Source: DATAEE01 sp036258175
Lineage (GTDB): Bacteria > Acidobacteriota > Vicinamibacteria > Vicinamibacterales > 2-12-FULL-66-21
Assembly (NCBI GenBank): GCA_036258175.1
Contig: DATAEE010000141.1
Span: 1 to 64,000, forward strand
DNA: 64,000 nucleotides
Direction: 5' to 3'
Every line of letters starts with the position of its first letter. Within the stretch, counting starts at the first letter, position 1. The translations under genes were made by a program, and so were the position numbers. The notes under the pieces are model-generated. The model worked only from the letters and a program-made list of their open reading frames with translations. It was not told the DNA's origin and made no database searches. Below are positions 7,792-16,412 of the stretch, in pieces.

Positions 7792-9536
7792 TTCGACTCC
7801 TGCTGCTCGCCACCGTCTGGATCCTGGTTGCCGGTCAGACCCGACCTGCCCCGAGCGGAGTCGAGGAGTCGCCCATCGCGCCGCTCGCCGAGGAGCTGGC
7901 CAAATTCAGGCTCGAGCGGAATCCGGTGTTGCGACTGCGGCAGGGCCTGCAGGTCGAACGCCTGCCGGACCTCTCGCACGCGCAGGCGGGACGCGACGCG
8001 GCATTCGGGCGGTCGTTCATGGATCGCCTGAATCGAATCGATCCGAAAAGTCTTTCGCACGAGGACTGGCTGACGCGCGAGATCCTGCGCTGGGAAGCCG
8101 AGGATCTCATCGAGACCCGCTTCGACAGCCTCCCGTTCCTCGTGCTGCCGTACTCCACGCCGATCCGTGGCGTGCAGCAGGTGTTCGCGCTGCTGCCAGT
8201 CGGCGAGCCGGCCGAGCGTGAACGCTTCCTGTCGCTCCTCAAGCAGTACGCCGAGGTCCTTGGTCAGGTCCGTGCGCGCACGGCGGATCAAGTCCGTTCA
8301 GGGATCCGCATCCCGCAGGCTTCGCTCGATCTCGCGGCCGCCTTCTTTGCCGCCGATCTCGAAGCGCTCGATCGCACCTTCGACGTCGACACGGCGCGCC
8401 TGGAAGGGGTTTCTGCGACGGACGCCGAGTCGTTCCGCGCCGCGATCCGGATTCTCATCAACGGCCAGATCCGTCCGGCGACGAAAGCGCTCGCGGACGA
8501 CTACGGCGCAAGCTATCGCACGAGAGCGCCGTCAGCGGTGGGTCTCTCGCAGTATCCGGGCGGCGCGGAGTACTACGCCTGGCTGGTCAAGCGTCACACG
8601 ACGTTCGACGTGACGCCGCAGGAGGTGCACGCCATCGGCCTCGCCGAAGTGGAACGGACCAACGCGGCGATGGCGAAGGTGCGGGAACGACTGGAGTTCA
8701 AAGGAACGAAAGCCGAGTTCCACGCGTTTCTCCGCACCGACCCGCGCTTCTTCCCGAAATCGCCCGACGAGATTGGCGAGAAGCTGATCACGGCCATGCA
8801 GGAGATGGAGCCGCGGCTCGACGCGATGTTCCTGCGGCGGCCGAAGGCACCGTACGGCGTCAAGCGGCTCGACCCGCGCCTCGAAGGGGCCATGACGTAC
8901 GGGTACTATCAGGTCCCGACGCCGCGCGATCCGAAGGGGTATTACAACTACAACGGCTCGAAGCTCGAGTCGCGAAGCCTGCTCAACGTGCGCGCGCTCG
9001 CGTTTCACGAGCTGGCGCCCGGGCATCATTTTCAGATCAACCTCCAGACCGAAAACGAGGCGCTGCCGCCGATTCGGCGCGAGACGCAGCACACGGCCTA
9101 CACGGAAGGCTGGGGCGAGTATGCGTCGAGCCTTGGCGACGACGCCGGTCTGTTCGCGGATCCCTACGATCAGTACGGCCGGTTGATGATGGACATGTTC
9201 CTCTCCGTCCGCCTGGTCGTCGACACGGGCATGAACGCGCTCGGCTGGAGCCGCGAACGCGCGATGGACTACATGCGCGAGCACACGCTGGAGTCGGAGG
9301 AGCAGATTCGAACCGAGTCGCTCCGGTATTCGGTCGACATGCCGGGCCAGGCGCTCGCGTACAAGATGGGCAGCCGCGGGTTCAGAGAGCTGCGCGCGAA
9401 GGCCGAGACGGCGCTCGGCTCACGATTCGATGTGCGACAGTTTCACGACGCAGTTCTCACGAGTGGGTCGCTGCCAATGCGAACGCTCGAGACGCATGTT
9501 GAATGGTGGATTGAGACGCAGAGGGCGCAGAGGTAG
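7788..9536 (+). CDS. DUF885 family secreted hydrolase (metallopeptidase-like)
   Basis: 582 residues. ATG 7788 overlaps the oxidase stop as ATGA and starts a signal peptide (MIRLLLLATVWILVAGQ). DUF885 motifs are visible: FHELAPGHHFQ and YTEGWGEYA near residues 405-445, which look like gluzincin-type His/Glu zinc sites. Members are annotated as uncharacterised or peptidase-like. Residues 20-27 (PAPSGVEE) come from the 7843 element, and the last residues (ETQRAQR) and stop come from the 9512 repeat, so both mature ends are repeat-derived. It is the third gene of the deacylase operon. Confidence 0.85.
   Translation: MIRLLLLATVWILVAGQTRPAPSGVEESPIAPLAEELAKFRLERNPVLRLRQGLQVERLPDLSHAQAGRDAAFGRSFMDRLNRIDPKSLSHEDWLTREILRWEAEDLIETRFDSLPFLVLPYSTPIRGVQQVFALLPVGEPAERERFLSLLKQYAEVLGQVRARTADQVRSGIRIPQASLDLAAAFFAADLEALDRTFDVDTARLEGVSATDAESFRAAIRILINGQIRPATKALADDYGASYRTRAPSAVGLSQYPGGAEYYAWLVKRHTTFDVTPQEVHAIGLAEVERTNAAMAKVRERLEFKGTKAEFHAFLRTDPRFFPKSPDEIGEKLITAMQEMEPRLDAMFLRRPKAPYGVKRLDPRLEGAMTYGYYQVPTPRDPKGYYNYNGSKLESRSLLNVRALAFHELAPGHHFQINLQTENEALPPIRRETQHTAYTEGWGEYASSLGDDAGLFADPYDQYGRLMMDMFLSVRLVVDTGMNALGWSRERAMDYMREHTLESEEQIRTESLRYSVDMPGQALAYKMGSRGFRELRAKAETALGSRFDVRQFHDAVLTSGSLPMRTLETHVEWWIETQRAQR
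7843..7870. repeat. Dispersed element in DUF885 gene
   Basis: ccccgagcggagtcgaggag is the same family as 3931 and 14551. It codes PAPSGVEES directly after the signal peptide. Confidence 0.55.
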
Positions 9537-9562
9537 CAGAGAACGCAGAGTAACGGAGAGCC
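9512..9562. repeat. Degenerate 9-bp tandem repeat (gcagagaac)
   Basis: Units gacgcagag, ggcgcagag, gtagcagag, aacgcagag. It includes the last codons and stop of the DUF885 gene and fills most of the gap to the convergent ArfB gene. Same family as 50590-50650. Confidence 0.7.
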
Positions 9563-9586
9563 GTAGCGCAGCCCTTTAGCGCTGCT

Positions 9587-10009
9587 TTATGTCTCTTCGC
9601 GGACGCTCCCTCGACGGCGCTTCGCCTCGGATCGATGTCGCTTCAATTCAATCCGCCGCTCCTTCGACGCGGCGGTCGGCCTCGTCTTCCGCCGCTTCTT
9701 CGGTTTGACCAGCGCCGTTCGAATCAGCGCAGCCAGCCGGTTGCGCGCATCCTCGCGATTCTGGTGCTGGGTGCGATAGCGCCGCGCGTCAATGACGAGC
9801 ACGCCGTCGTCTGTCATCCGCGCACCGGCGATCGCGCGCAGGCGTTGAAGGACGTCCAGACCGAGCGCGGGAGAGCGGGCGGCATCAAATCGCAGCTCCA
9901 CCGCCGACGCGACCTTGTTGACGTTCTGCCCGCCTGGACCTGACGCGCGGACGAAGCGCTCTTCGATCTCGCTGTCGTCGATGGTCACAGTCGGTGTGAT
10001 GCGGATCAC
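9587..10009 (-). CDS. arfB: Peptidyl-tRNA hydrolase ArfB/YaeJ (ribosome rescue)
   Basis: 140 residues. GTG 10009 overlaps the DinB stop. The RF-1 catalytic GGQ motif is present at residues 26-28 in ASGPGGQNVNK, followed by SAVELRFD and the QNREDAR box. The C-terminus is a strongly basic tail (KPKKRRKTRP, ERRIELKRHR) that in ArfB enters the empty mRNA channel of stalled ribosomes. Size matches the family (about 140). I chose the short start because longer extensions run through the DinB gene in another frame. Confidence 0.88.
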   Translation of the reverse strand: MIRITPTVTIDDSEIEERFVRASGPGGQNVNKVASAVELRFDAARSPALGLDVLQRLRAIAGARMTDDGVLVIDARRYRTQHQNREDARNRLAALIRTALVKPKKRRKTRPTAASKERRIELKRHRSEAKRRRGSVREET

Positions 10010-10530
10010 ACCGGCGCCCACTCCGGCTTCGGACGACCGAACCACGCCCAGGCGATGAAGTCCACGAGCGGCGGCTCGCCGCCGAGCTCGCGCAGCCGGA
10101 TGTTGACCTGGCCCCGGTGGTAGGTGGAGTGGCTGACGACCTGGAAGATCGTCTCCGACAGCGTCGGCGTCGAGAACGTGCGTCCCTCCCGCTTCTGATA
10201 CTCGTCGATCCAGGGCATCGTCACCGGAGACCCGAGCGCTGAACCATCGAGCGAGTCGAAGAAACGCCGCGCGTCCGCATAGTACGGTCGCGCCCACTGC
10301 ATCATCTCGGCGAGCGCCGCAAAGTCCGAAGGCTCCTTGAACGCGCTCGTCATAGGCTGCGTGGTCCAGACGTTCAGAAACGCGCGCTGCACGACGTGGA
10401 TGTGGCAGAGCAGCGCGCGAATCTTGGCGTCCCCCTCTGTCGCAGGCTGTGCCAGTGTCGCGCGCCAGACCGCGCTGTCCGCCCACTCCATCCAGTCGTA
10501 CAACTCCCGAAGCGCCTCAATCGAGAACAT
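10006..10530 (-). CDS. DinB family protein (four-helix metal-binding)
   Basis: 174 residues. It starts MFSIEALRELYDWMEWAD, the typical DinB first helix. Possible metal ligands are His in LCHIHVVQRAF and the pair in SHSTYHRGQVN. DinB-fold proteins act as thiol-dependent transferases or have unknown roles. It lies 5 bp after the S9 peptidase and overlaps ArfB, so the three form one minus-strand unit. Confidence 0.85.
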   Translation of the reverse strand: MFSIEALRELYDWMEWADSAVWRATLAQPATEGDAKIRALLCHIHVVQRAFLNVWTTQPMTSAFKEPSDFAALAEMMQWARPYYADARRFFDSLDGSALGSPVTMPWIDEYQKREGRTFSTPTLSETIFQVVSHSTYHRGQVNIRLRELGGEPPLVDFIAWAWFGRPKPEWAPV

Positions 10531-10535
10531 TGACC

Positions 10536-12974
10536 CTACCGAGAGGCTGTCGTCTCCTTCGGCCTCGCATCTCTGACGTATTTGTTCATCCAGTTGAGCA
10601 TTTCGGCCACGGTGTGCAGCACCGATTCGCGCCCGGAGTAGCCATGTGACTCGAGCGGCAGCGTGACGTACCGGACCGTCGCGCCGTGTCCCTTGAGCGC
10701 CATGTACAGCCGGTCGGTCTGGATCGGATACGTGCCGGAGTTGTTGTCCGCTTCGCCGTGCATGAGCAGAATCGGCTCGTTGATCTTGTCGGCGAAGAAG
10801 AACGGCGACATCTTCGCGTACACGTCCCGTGCTTCCCAGAACGTCCGGCGTTCGTTCTGGAACCCGAACGGCGTCAGCGTCCGGTTGTAGGCGCCACTCC
10901 GGGCGATGCCGGCGCGGAAGAGATCCGAGTGTGCGAGCAGGTTGGCCGTCATGGACGCGCCGTAGCTATGGCCGCCAACGCCGACACGATCGGGATCGGC
11001 GATGCCCATCGCGCTCGCCTTGTCGATCGCGGCCTTCGCGCTGGAGACGAGCTGCTCGACGTACTGATCGTTCGCCGTTTCGCCTTCTCCGACGATCGGC
11101 ATCGTCGGGCCGTCGAAGATCGCGTAGCCCTGCGTCGACAGCAGCAGGTGTGACGCGCCGCTGATCGCGGTGAACCGGTTCGGCGACCCGACGACCTGGC
11201 TCGCCGCGTCGGCGTTGGTGAACTCGCGCGGGTACGCCCAGACGATCATCGGGAGCCGTTGCCCCGGTTTGTGATCGGCGGGTAAGTAAATGGTTCCCGA
11301 CAGCAGCACGCCGTCATCGCGCCTGTAGGTGACGAACTGCCGATTCATCGTCGCCGGCGTGATCTGCGGGTGCGGATCCTTGAACGCCGTGAGCGCCTGG
11401 CGGGTCCCGCCATTCAGATCACGCACGCAGTAGTTGGGGGGCTCCGACTTGGTCTGGTACTGCGTGAGAACCCGCTTTCCATCGTCGCTGAGGAGCGCTT
11501 CCACGGTCTCGTAGCTCTGATTGTCGGAACGGAACAGCCGCTCGCTCGCGCCGGTCTTCAGACTGACGCGATCGAAGAAAGGACGGTCGCCCTCCGGCGA
11601 CGCGCCCTCGCCGGTCGTGTAGATCCAGTCTCCTGTCTGAATGATCCGGCCCAGTCCGAATCGGATCATCGGGTCGCCCGGATCGCCGTACCGATCCTCC
11701 GAACTCCGATCCCACAGCTTTCGCGGCTGCGTCGCTCCGGGGTCGAGGATCCACGTCCGCGTCCGGCGCGCGCGGCGATCGTTTTCCGTGACGAGCGCGA
11801 CACCGGCGTCCGTCCAGGCGATCGAGTCGAACCGCATCTCCGTCTTGACCACTTCCGCAGGCGTTTCCGTAAAGGGCGCCTTCAACGCGAAGATCTGGTC
11901 GCGGTGCGGAACCTTCTTCCGCTGATCGCCCTCGTCCAGCGCCTCGACCCAGACAACGGTCGCGGGCTCGGCGGCGTTCCAGCGATACCCCCGAGGTCCT
12001 TTCTCCACGCCGTTGATCGGGATGTCCTCGGCCAGCGGCAGGTCGCCGATTTTCCTGACGACCTGTCCGGCGCGATTCCAGATCTCGACGTCCTTCGCGA
12101 AGGCGCTTGACGGCCGCAACCGTGAAAACGGCCGCTTCAGCCGTGAGACGAGCACGTATTGGCCGTCGGACGATGGCGACGCCAAGTTGTGGATGCCCGG
12201 CCGCCCGACGTTCGCGCGGCGTCCTGTCGCCGCGTCGATATACGCGAGCTGGCCCGTGAAGTAGTACTCGAAGAGCTGTTCGTCGTGCTCCGTTTCGAGA
12301 AGATCCTGGAACGTCGCCGCCGGCGCCGGCCTGCCGCTGTACTCCTGGACGTTCGGTGCCGTCGGCACTGCCGGAGCAACGGGGGCTGGGCCGCGGCCCT
12401 GGGACACGAACGAGCACAGGAGTTCGGCGCTCGAGTCGAGCCAGTCGCACGCGTTCGGCGTCTGACCGGGTCCTCCGCTGCTGCTGAACGTCGCGTTGAG
12501 TGTCGGCCCCGTCAGCGCCTTTGCCTGTCCCGTCGCCACGTCCACGATCCACAGCTCGATTCCGGTCGGCCGGACGACGCCGACGGCCAGGCGCTTCCCG
12601 TCGGGAGAAAAGCCCATCGAGAGTAGATTGGCGCCCGCCGGCAGCGCGACAGGTCGCTCTCTGCCACCCGCGATCGGTTTGAGCGCCAGCGATGTCGTGA
12701 TCCGCAGCAGATGCGGCCCGTTGATCTTCGGGTTGATGCGATGTCCGCCGAGCCTGAGCATCGGCTCCGCCACCTCGGCGATCGTTGGCATCGATCGGCG
12801 CCGGAAGATCGCGAGCGTCCGGTGGTCGGGACTTGGTGTCACGGTCGGCGTTGGCTCGGCGTCGAGGATGTCGACGATGGTCTTCGGAGGCGTCAGATAG
12901 CCGTCGGCCAGCGAAGCGTCGGTTCCGGCCAGAGCCATTGCGCAGATGGCGAAGGCGAAGATGAGCTTTCTCAT
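10536..12974 (-). CDS. Secreted S9 family (prolyl oligopeptidase-type) serine peptidase
   Basis: 812 residues with signal peptide MRKLIFAFAICAMALAG. An N-terminal propeller region (about 50-560) is followed by the alpha/beta-hydrolase domain. The triad is readable as Ser670 in GGHSYGAS, Asp743 in GEADNNSG and His777 in ESHGYS. The GGHSYGA form and the LGGHRINP opening are like the glutamyl-endopeptidase branch of S9. A repeat element at 12088 codes part of a propeller loop (RPSSAFAKD). The ribosome site GAGGTGG lies just before the start. Confidence 0.88.
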   Translation of the reverse strand: MRKLIFAFAICAMALAGTDASLADGYLTPPKTIVDILDAEPTPTVTPSPDHRTLAIFRRRSMPTIAEVAEPMLRLGGHRINPKINGPHLLRITTSLALKPIAGGRERPVALPAGANLLSMGFSPDGKRLAVGVVRPTGIELWIVDVATGQAKALTGPTLNATFSSSGGPGQTPNACDWLDSSAELLCSFVSQGRGPAPVAPAVPTAPNVQEYSGRPAPAATFQDLLETEHDEQLFEYYFTGQLAYIDAATGRRANVGRPGIHNLASPSSDGQYVLVSRLKRPFSRLRPSSAFAKDVEIWNRAGQVVRKIGDLPLAEDIPINGVEKGPRGYRWNAAEPATVVWVEALDEGDQRKKVPHRDQIFALKAPFTETPAEVVKTEMRFDSIAWTDAGVALVTENDRRARRTRTWILDPGATQPRKLWDRSSEDRYGDPGDPMIRFGLGRIIQTGDWIYTTGEGASPEGDRPFFDRVSLKTGASERLFRSDNQSYETVEALLSDDGKRVLTQYQTKSEPPNYCVRDLNGGTRQALTAFKDPHPQITPATMNRQFVTYRRDDGVLLSGTIYLPADHKPGQRLPMIVWAYPREFTNADAASQVVGSPNRFTAISGASHLLLSTQGYAIFDGPTMPIVGEGETANDQYVEQLVSSAKAAIDKASAMGIADPDRVGVGGHSYGASMTANLLAHSDLFRAGIARSGAYNRTLTPFGFQNERRTFWEARDVYAKMSPFFFADKINEPILLMHGEADNNSGTYPIQTDRLYMALKGHGATVRYVTLPLESHGYSGRESVLHTVAEMLNWMNKYVRDARPKETTASR
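12088..12150. repeat. Dispersed element within S9 peptidase propeller
   Basis: tccttcgcgaaggcgcttga followed by gccgcaaccgtgaaaacggc. The inverted tccttcgcgaagg core and the encoded SSAFAKD look like a short mobile palindrome. Assignment as a repeat rests on its resemblance to this class only. Confidence 0.35.
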
Positions 12975-13000
12975 TCATCCACCTCGAAGAATGGGGGAGC

Positions 13001-13023
13001 GATTCTATCACTCGGCTAGAATC
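13001..13023. promoter_or_regulatory. Divergent -10 boxes forming an inverted repeat
   Basis: gattcta, 9 bases, tagaatc: perfect 7-bp arms. Each arm gives TAGAAT on one strand, one facing the S9 peptidase (about 27-base leader) and the other ending 6 bases before the GTG at 13029 (leaderless). It could equally be an operator. Confidence 0.4.
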
Positions 13024-13028
13024 GGCGC

Positions 13029-13739
13029 GTGCTGCTGACGCTGCTGATGCTCGTGCTGACGGCGCAGTCGGCGCCGGTTTTTCCCATCGCCGTCCGCTAC
13101 GCAGCGGAGGACGGCGTGCAGTGGGAACGGGATCTGATCGCGATCCGTGCGCTCGGGTTCACGGCGGTCGTCGTGGCGGACGATCGCGTCGCGTCGATCC
13201 GCGGCGCCGCAAGCGCAGCCGAGCTGCAGATCATCCCGAAACGCGACGAGGAGAAGCCGCCGATGGTGCTGCTCGACGCATCGGGAGCTCCGGCAGCGCT
13301 ACGGTATCGCGGCTGGACTGCGATGCGGCACGGCGCCCGCGCGATCGCGTTCGCGATGGAGGCGCGGTTTGCGGCCACGCCGGACTCGACGGGCTTGATC
13401 GCGCCGCACCTTCGCGTCGCGGGCGACTTCGGCAGCAGCGTCGCCGGAAGCTCGGCACTGTTTCTGACGATCAAACCGATTGAGGGGGCCCGGTCGCCGC
13501 AGGTGGATGTCCGGCTGTTTCAATCGCGTCAGGCGCTCGTCCTGATCGCCCTGAACCATCGGGATGAGGCGGTGGATGCGACGATCGTTCTTCCATCTGG
13601 GATGCCGCTGGCCGAGTGGGTCGATCTCGAGACAGGCGAGATCGCGTACTTCGATCGCGTTTCGGATGGCGTCGCCCACCGGCACCGGTTCGCCGCCCGG
13701 GACGCGCTCGTACTGGTGATCCGGAAAGACATCCAGTAA
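13029..13739 (+). CDS. Secreted protein of unknown function
   Basis: 236 residues from GTG 13029, with a hydrophobic signal (LLTLLMLVLTAQS). The text FPIAVRYAAEDGVQWERDLIAIRALGFTAVVV resembles the first beta-alpha unit of a TIM barrel in some glycoside hydrolases, and the C-terminal third (ALVLIALNHRDEAVDATIVLPSG) resembles a beta-sandwich appendage. The catalytic barrel would be missing, so this may be a shortened remnant or a carbohydrate-binding-like protein. Not confidently assigned. Confidence 0.6.
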   Translation: MLLTLLMLVLTAQSAPVFPIAVRYAAEDGVQWERDLIAIRALGFTAVVVADDRVASIRGAASAAELQIIPKRDEEKPPMVLLDASGAPAALRYRGWTAMRHGARAIAFAMEARFAATPDSTGLIAPHLRVAGDFGSSVAGSSALFLTIKPIEGARSPQVDVRLFQSRQALVLIALNHRDEAVDATIVLPSGMPLAEWVDLETGEIAYFDRVSDGVAHRHRFAARDALVLVIRKDIQ

Positions 13740-13773
13740 CGGAACTTCGCAGCTTCCCCGGTGTCGAACAGGC

Positions 13774-14538
13774 ATGCTCGAAGCCGTCCATCTGACCAAG
13801 TACTACGGCGCCCTCCCGGCCATTCGCGACGTCAGCTTCGTTCTACAGCCCGGCCGGATCGTCGGCCTCCTGGGCCGCAACGGATCGGGCAAGTCGACGA
13901 CCGTGAAGATCGTCACCGGACTGATTCAGCCGTCCAGCGGGAAAGTCCAATTGGACGGTGCGTCCATCGACACCGACCCAATCGCGTATAAGGCTCAGGT
14001 CGGCTACGTCCCCGAAGAAGCGCATCTTTATCAGTACCTCACCGGACCCGAATATCTGTCGCTCGTCGGCCGGCTGCGCGGATTGCCCGCGGGTCGACTC
14101 GACGAAAAGATCGAGGCTTTCCTGACACTGTGGGGGATCGAGGACGCGCGCTACGCGCCGATATCCGCGTACTCGAAAGGCATGCGCCAGAAAGTACTGC
14201 TGTCGGCGGCGCTGCTGCACGACCCGCGGGTGGTCGTTTTCGACGAGCCCAACTCGGGCCTCGACGTGACGGCCTCGCTCGTCCTGCGATCGCTCGTCAA
14301 CGCGCTCGCGCGCGAAGGCAAGCTGATCCTCTACAGCTCGCACCTGCTCGAGACGGTCGAGGCCGTCTGCACGAACGTCGTCATTCTCCACGAAGGGCGG
14401 GTCGTCGCCCACGACGACGTGTCGCAGCTGCGCGACCTGATGAAAATGCCGACGCTCGAGGAAGTCTTTCGCGCACTCGTGATCGAAACTGATGTCGATC
14501 GCACGGCTGAAGATCTGGTTGGGGCGATGAGGATCTGA
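13774..14538 (+). CDS. ABC transporter ATP-binding protein
   Basis: 254 residues. Walker A GRNGSGKST at 34-42, signature YSKGMRQKV, Walker B VVVFDEPNSGLD and an H-loop after LYSSH. The KGMRQK signature form is that of ABC-2 type exporters (CcmA/NatA branch). It overlaps the permease gene by one base (TGATG), giving translational coupling. Confidence 0.9.
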   Translation: MLEAVHLTKYYGALPAIRDVSFVLQPGRIVGLLGRNGSGKSTTVKIVTGLIQPSSGKVQLDGASIDTDPIAYKAQVGYVPEEAHLYQYLTGPEYLSLVGRLRGLPAGRLDEKIEAFLTLWGIEDARYAPISAYSKGMRQKVLLSAALLHDPRVVVFDEPNSGLDVTASLVLRSLVNALAREGKLILYSSHLLETVEAVCTNVVILHEGRVVAHDDVSQLRDLMKMPTLEEVFRALVIETDVDRTAEDLVGAMRI

Positions 14539-16343
14539 TGACGGCCTCCGACCCTTCGACCCTTCGGCAAGCTCAGGGTCGCCCCGAGCAAAGTCGAGGG
14601 GCGACTGGCTCAGGGTCGTCCCGAGCCTGGTCGAGGGACGGGCGCGGCCCGCTCCTCGTGCGTACGTTCTTCTCGCGTCTTTTCGAGAGCGAGCTCATGC
14701 CGCCAGGCCTGCCGCAGGTGCGGCTGCTGATCTGGAGCGCCGCGCTCATCATCGGGCCCGGCGTCTACCTGCCCGTCAACATGTGGGGCCGATACGTCTA
14801 CCTCGCGCGGTGGCATCCCGAGCAACTGCAACCCGCGATCTGGGGCGACAAGCTGCAGCTGCTCCTTCTGGCGATGATTCCGGCCGGGCTCATCTCGCTC
14901 GTGATCTGGGATGGCGTGTTTCCGGATCGGCGCGACGCCCACATCATGTCGGTGCTGCCGATCACGAACCGGGCGATCGTCGTCGCGCGGCTGGCAGCGC
15001 TCGGCCTCGTGCTCGGTCTGATCTCACTGCTCGTGGGAGTTCCGGTCGCGCTGCTCTACGGGACGCTCGTGGGCCAGTATCAGGGTGGCTTTCTTCCGGC
15101 AGTCGTCGGCAACTTTTTGAGCAGCGGCCTCGCCACGGCGTTCGTGTTCTGCTCGGTGCTGGCGGTTCAGAGCATCCTCGTCACGGTCGCGCGCGGCCGC
15201 TGGGTCCACCGGCTGATCGTATGGGGACAGTTCTCGGCCGTGATTCTCCTGCTGCAGATGGTGATCTTCCGCGGCGCGATGGTTGGCGAGCTTCGGCGGA
15301 TGCTGGACGCGAGCGTCGCGCACGCGGACGGCCTCGCGACGTGGGCGCCCCCGCTGTGGTTTCTCGGGTTATCGGAGGTCATCGCCGGTTCGCCCGGTGA
15401 TGCCTTCCGGTTCCTCGCGTGGCGCGCGGTCCTGGTCACGACCGCCGTCGCCGCCGTCGCCATCCTCTTGTACATCATCAGCTATCACCGGCTGGTGCAT
15501 CGCGCGCTGGAGACGCAGGAAGTGCCGCTCGCCGCGGCGCCGAGCCTTCTCAGCCGGCTGGGCGGCCAGCTTGCGCGACCGCTCGCCGCCGCGAGACCGA
15601 TTGCCTATGGTGTGTTTGCGTTCGCCGTTGCGAGCTTTGCGCGGAGCCGGCAGCACCGCCTGTTGTACGGCATCTACATCGGTGTGGGGTGCGCGATCGC
15701 GCTTGCCGGTCTCGTGCGCGTCGCCGCACAGGGCTGGACAGCGGCCGCGGCGCCGTCCGGGCCGATCCTCTCGGTTTCGCTCGTGCTCACGTTTCTTGCA
15801 GCCGTTGGCGCAAGAGTGCTCTTCGCGATTCCGATGGAGCCGGCGGCGAACTGGGTGTTCCGCCTCACCGAGCGGGCAAGTGTGAGGTCGCACGTCGCGG
15901 GCGCCCGGATCGCGCTCCTGCTGATTTCGGCCGGGCCGCCGGTCGCGCTTTTCCTGCCGGTCTCGATCGCGTTGTGGGGATGGGGCGTCGCGGCGGCGCA
16001 TGCCGTGTACGTCCTTGCTCTGGCCTGGCTGCTCGTCGAAGCCCTGATGTGGCGATTCGGACGCGTACCGTTTACCTGCCCGTACGTGCCGGGCAAGGCC
16101 AACGTCCGCCTGCTCTGGCCGCTGTATCTGACGTTGTTTACGACTTACGCGTACACGATGGCGGAGCTAGAGGTCTGGCTGCTCGGCCGCCCGCGGCTCT
16201 TCGTCGCGTCGATCGCCTTTCTCGCCGGGGCGGCGTTCATCGTCTCTCGCCTGTCCGCGCGGCTGGGCCGGACCGATCCACTGATGTTCGATCCGGAGGC
16301 CGAGGAGGAAGCGACGACGCTGGCGTTGAGCAGCCCTTCATGA
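14538..16343 (+). CDS. ABC-2 type transporter permease
   Basis: 601 residues with about 12 hydrophobic helices, partner of the upstream ATPase. Codons 4-36 are made by the 14551-14640 repeat (PSTLRQAQGRPEQSRGAT), a polar stretch unlike any membrane protein N-terminus. GTG 14658 (VRTFFSRLF) is a plausible original start. Either the repeat extended the protein, or the ATG at 14538 preserves coupling with the ATPase. Substrate unknown. Confidence 0.8.
   Translation: MTASDPSTLRQAQGRPEQSRGATGSGSSRAWSRDGRGPLLVRTFFSRLFESELMPPGLPQVRLLIWSAALIIGPGVYLPVNMWGRYVYLARWHPEQLQPAIWGDKLQLLLLAMIPAGLISLVIWDGVFPDRRDAHIMSVLPITNRAIVVARLAALGLVLGLISLLVGVPVALLYGTLVGQYQGGFLPAVVGNFLSSGLATAFVFCSVLAVQSILVTVARGRWVHRLIVWGQFSAVILLLQMVIFRGAMVGELRRMLDASVAHADGLATWAPPLWFLGLSEVIAGSPGDAFRFLAWRAVLVTTAVAAVAILLYIISYHRLVHRALETQEVPLAAAPSLLSRLGGQLARPLAAARPIAYGVFAFAVASFARSRQHRLLYGIYIGVGCAIALAGLVRVAAQGWTAAAAPSGPILSVSLVLTFLAAVGARVLFAIPMEPAANWVFRLTERASVRSHVAGARIALLLISAGPPVALFLPVSIALWGWGVAAAHAVYVLALAWLLVEALMWRFGRVPFTCPYVPGKANVRLLWPLYLTLFTTYAYTMAELEVWLLGRPRLFVASIAFLAGAAFIVSRLSARLGRTDPLMFDPEAEEEATTLALSSPS
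14551..14640. repeat. Composite dispersed element at permease N-terminus
   Basis: Two linked copies of the cccttcggcaagctcagggt and ccccgagcaaagtcgagggg family with inverted parts. It is the longest copy in the window and lies wholly within the first 35 codons of the permease. Confidence 0.7.
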
Positions 16344-16357
16344 AGAAACAAATCAAA

Positions 16358-16412
16358 CCCCGTTCGCTCCGTTCCTCCGTTGTATCTCCGTTCTCTCCGT
16401 ATCCTCCGATGC
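16358..16412. repeat. Degenerate tandem repeat (ctccgttnn)
   Basis: Units cgttcgctc, cgttcctc, cgttgtatct, cgttctct between convergent genes, ending at the stop codon of the M16 gene. Same family as 61243-61393 and 42131-42168. Confidence 0.7.

Noticed and set aside
9563..9586. Hairpin terminator between DUF885 and ArfB
   Set aside because: Only 5-bp arms pair; too weak to claim.
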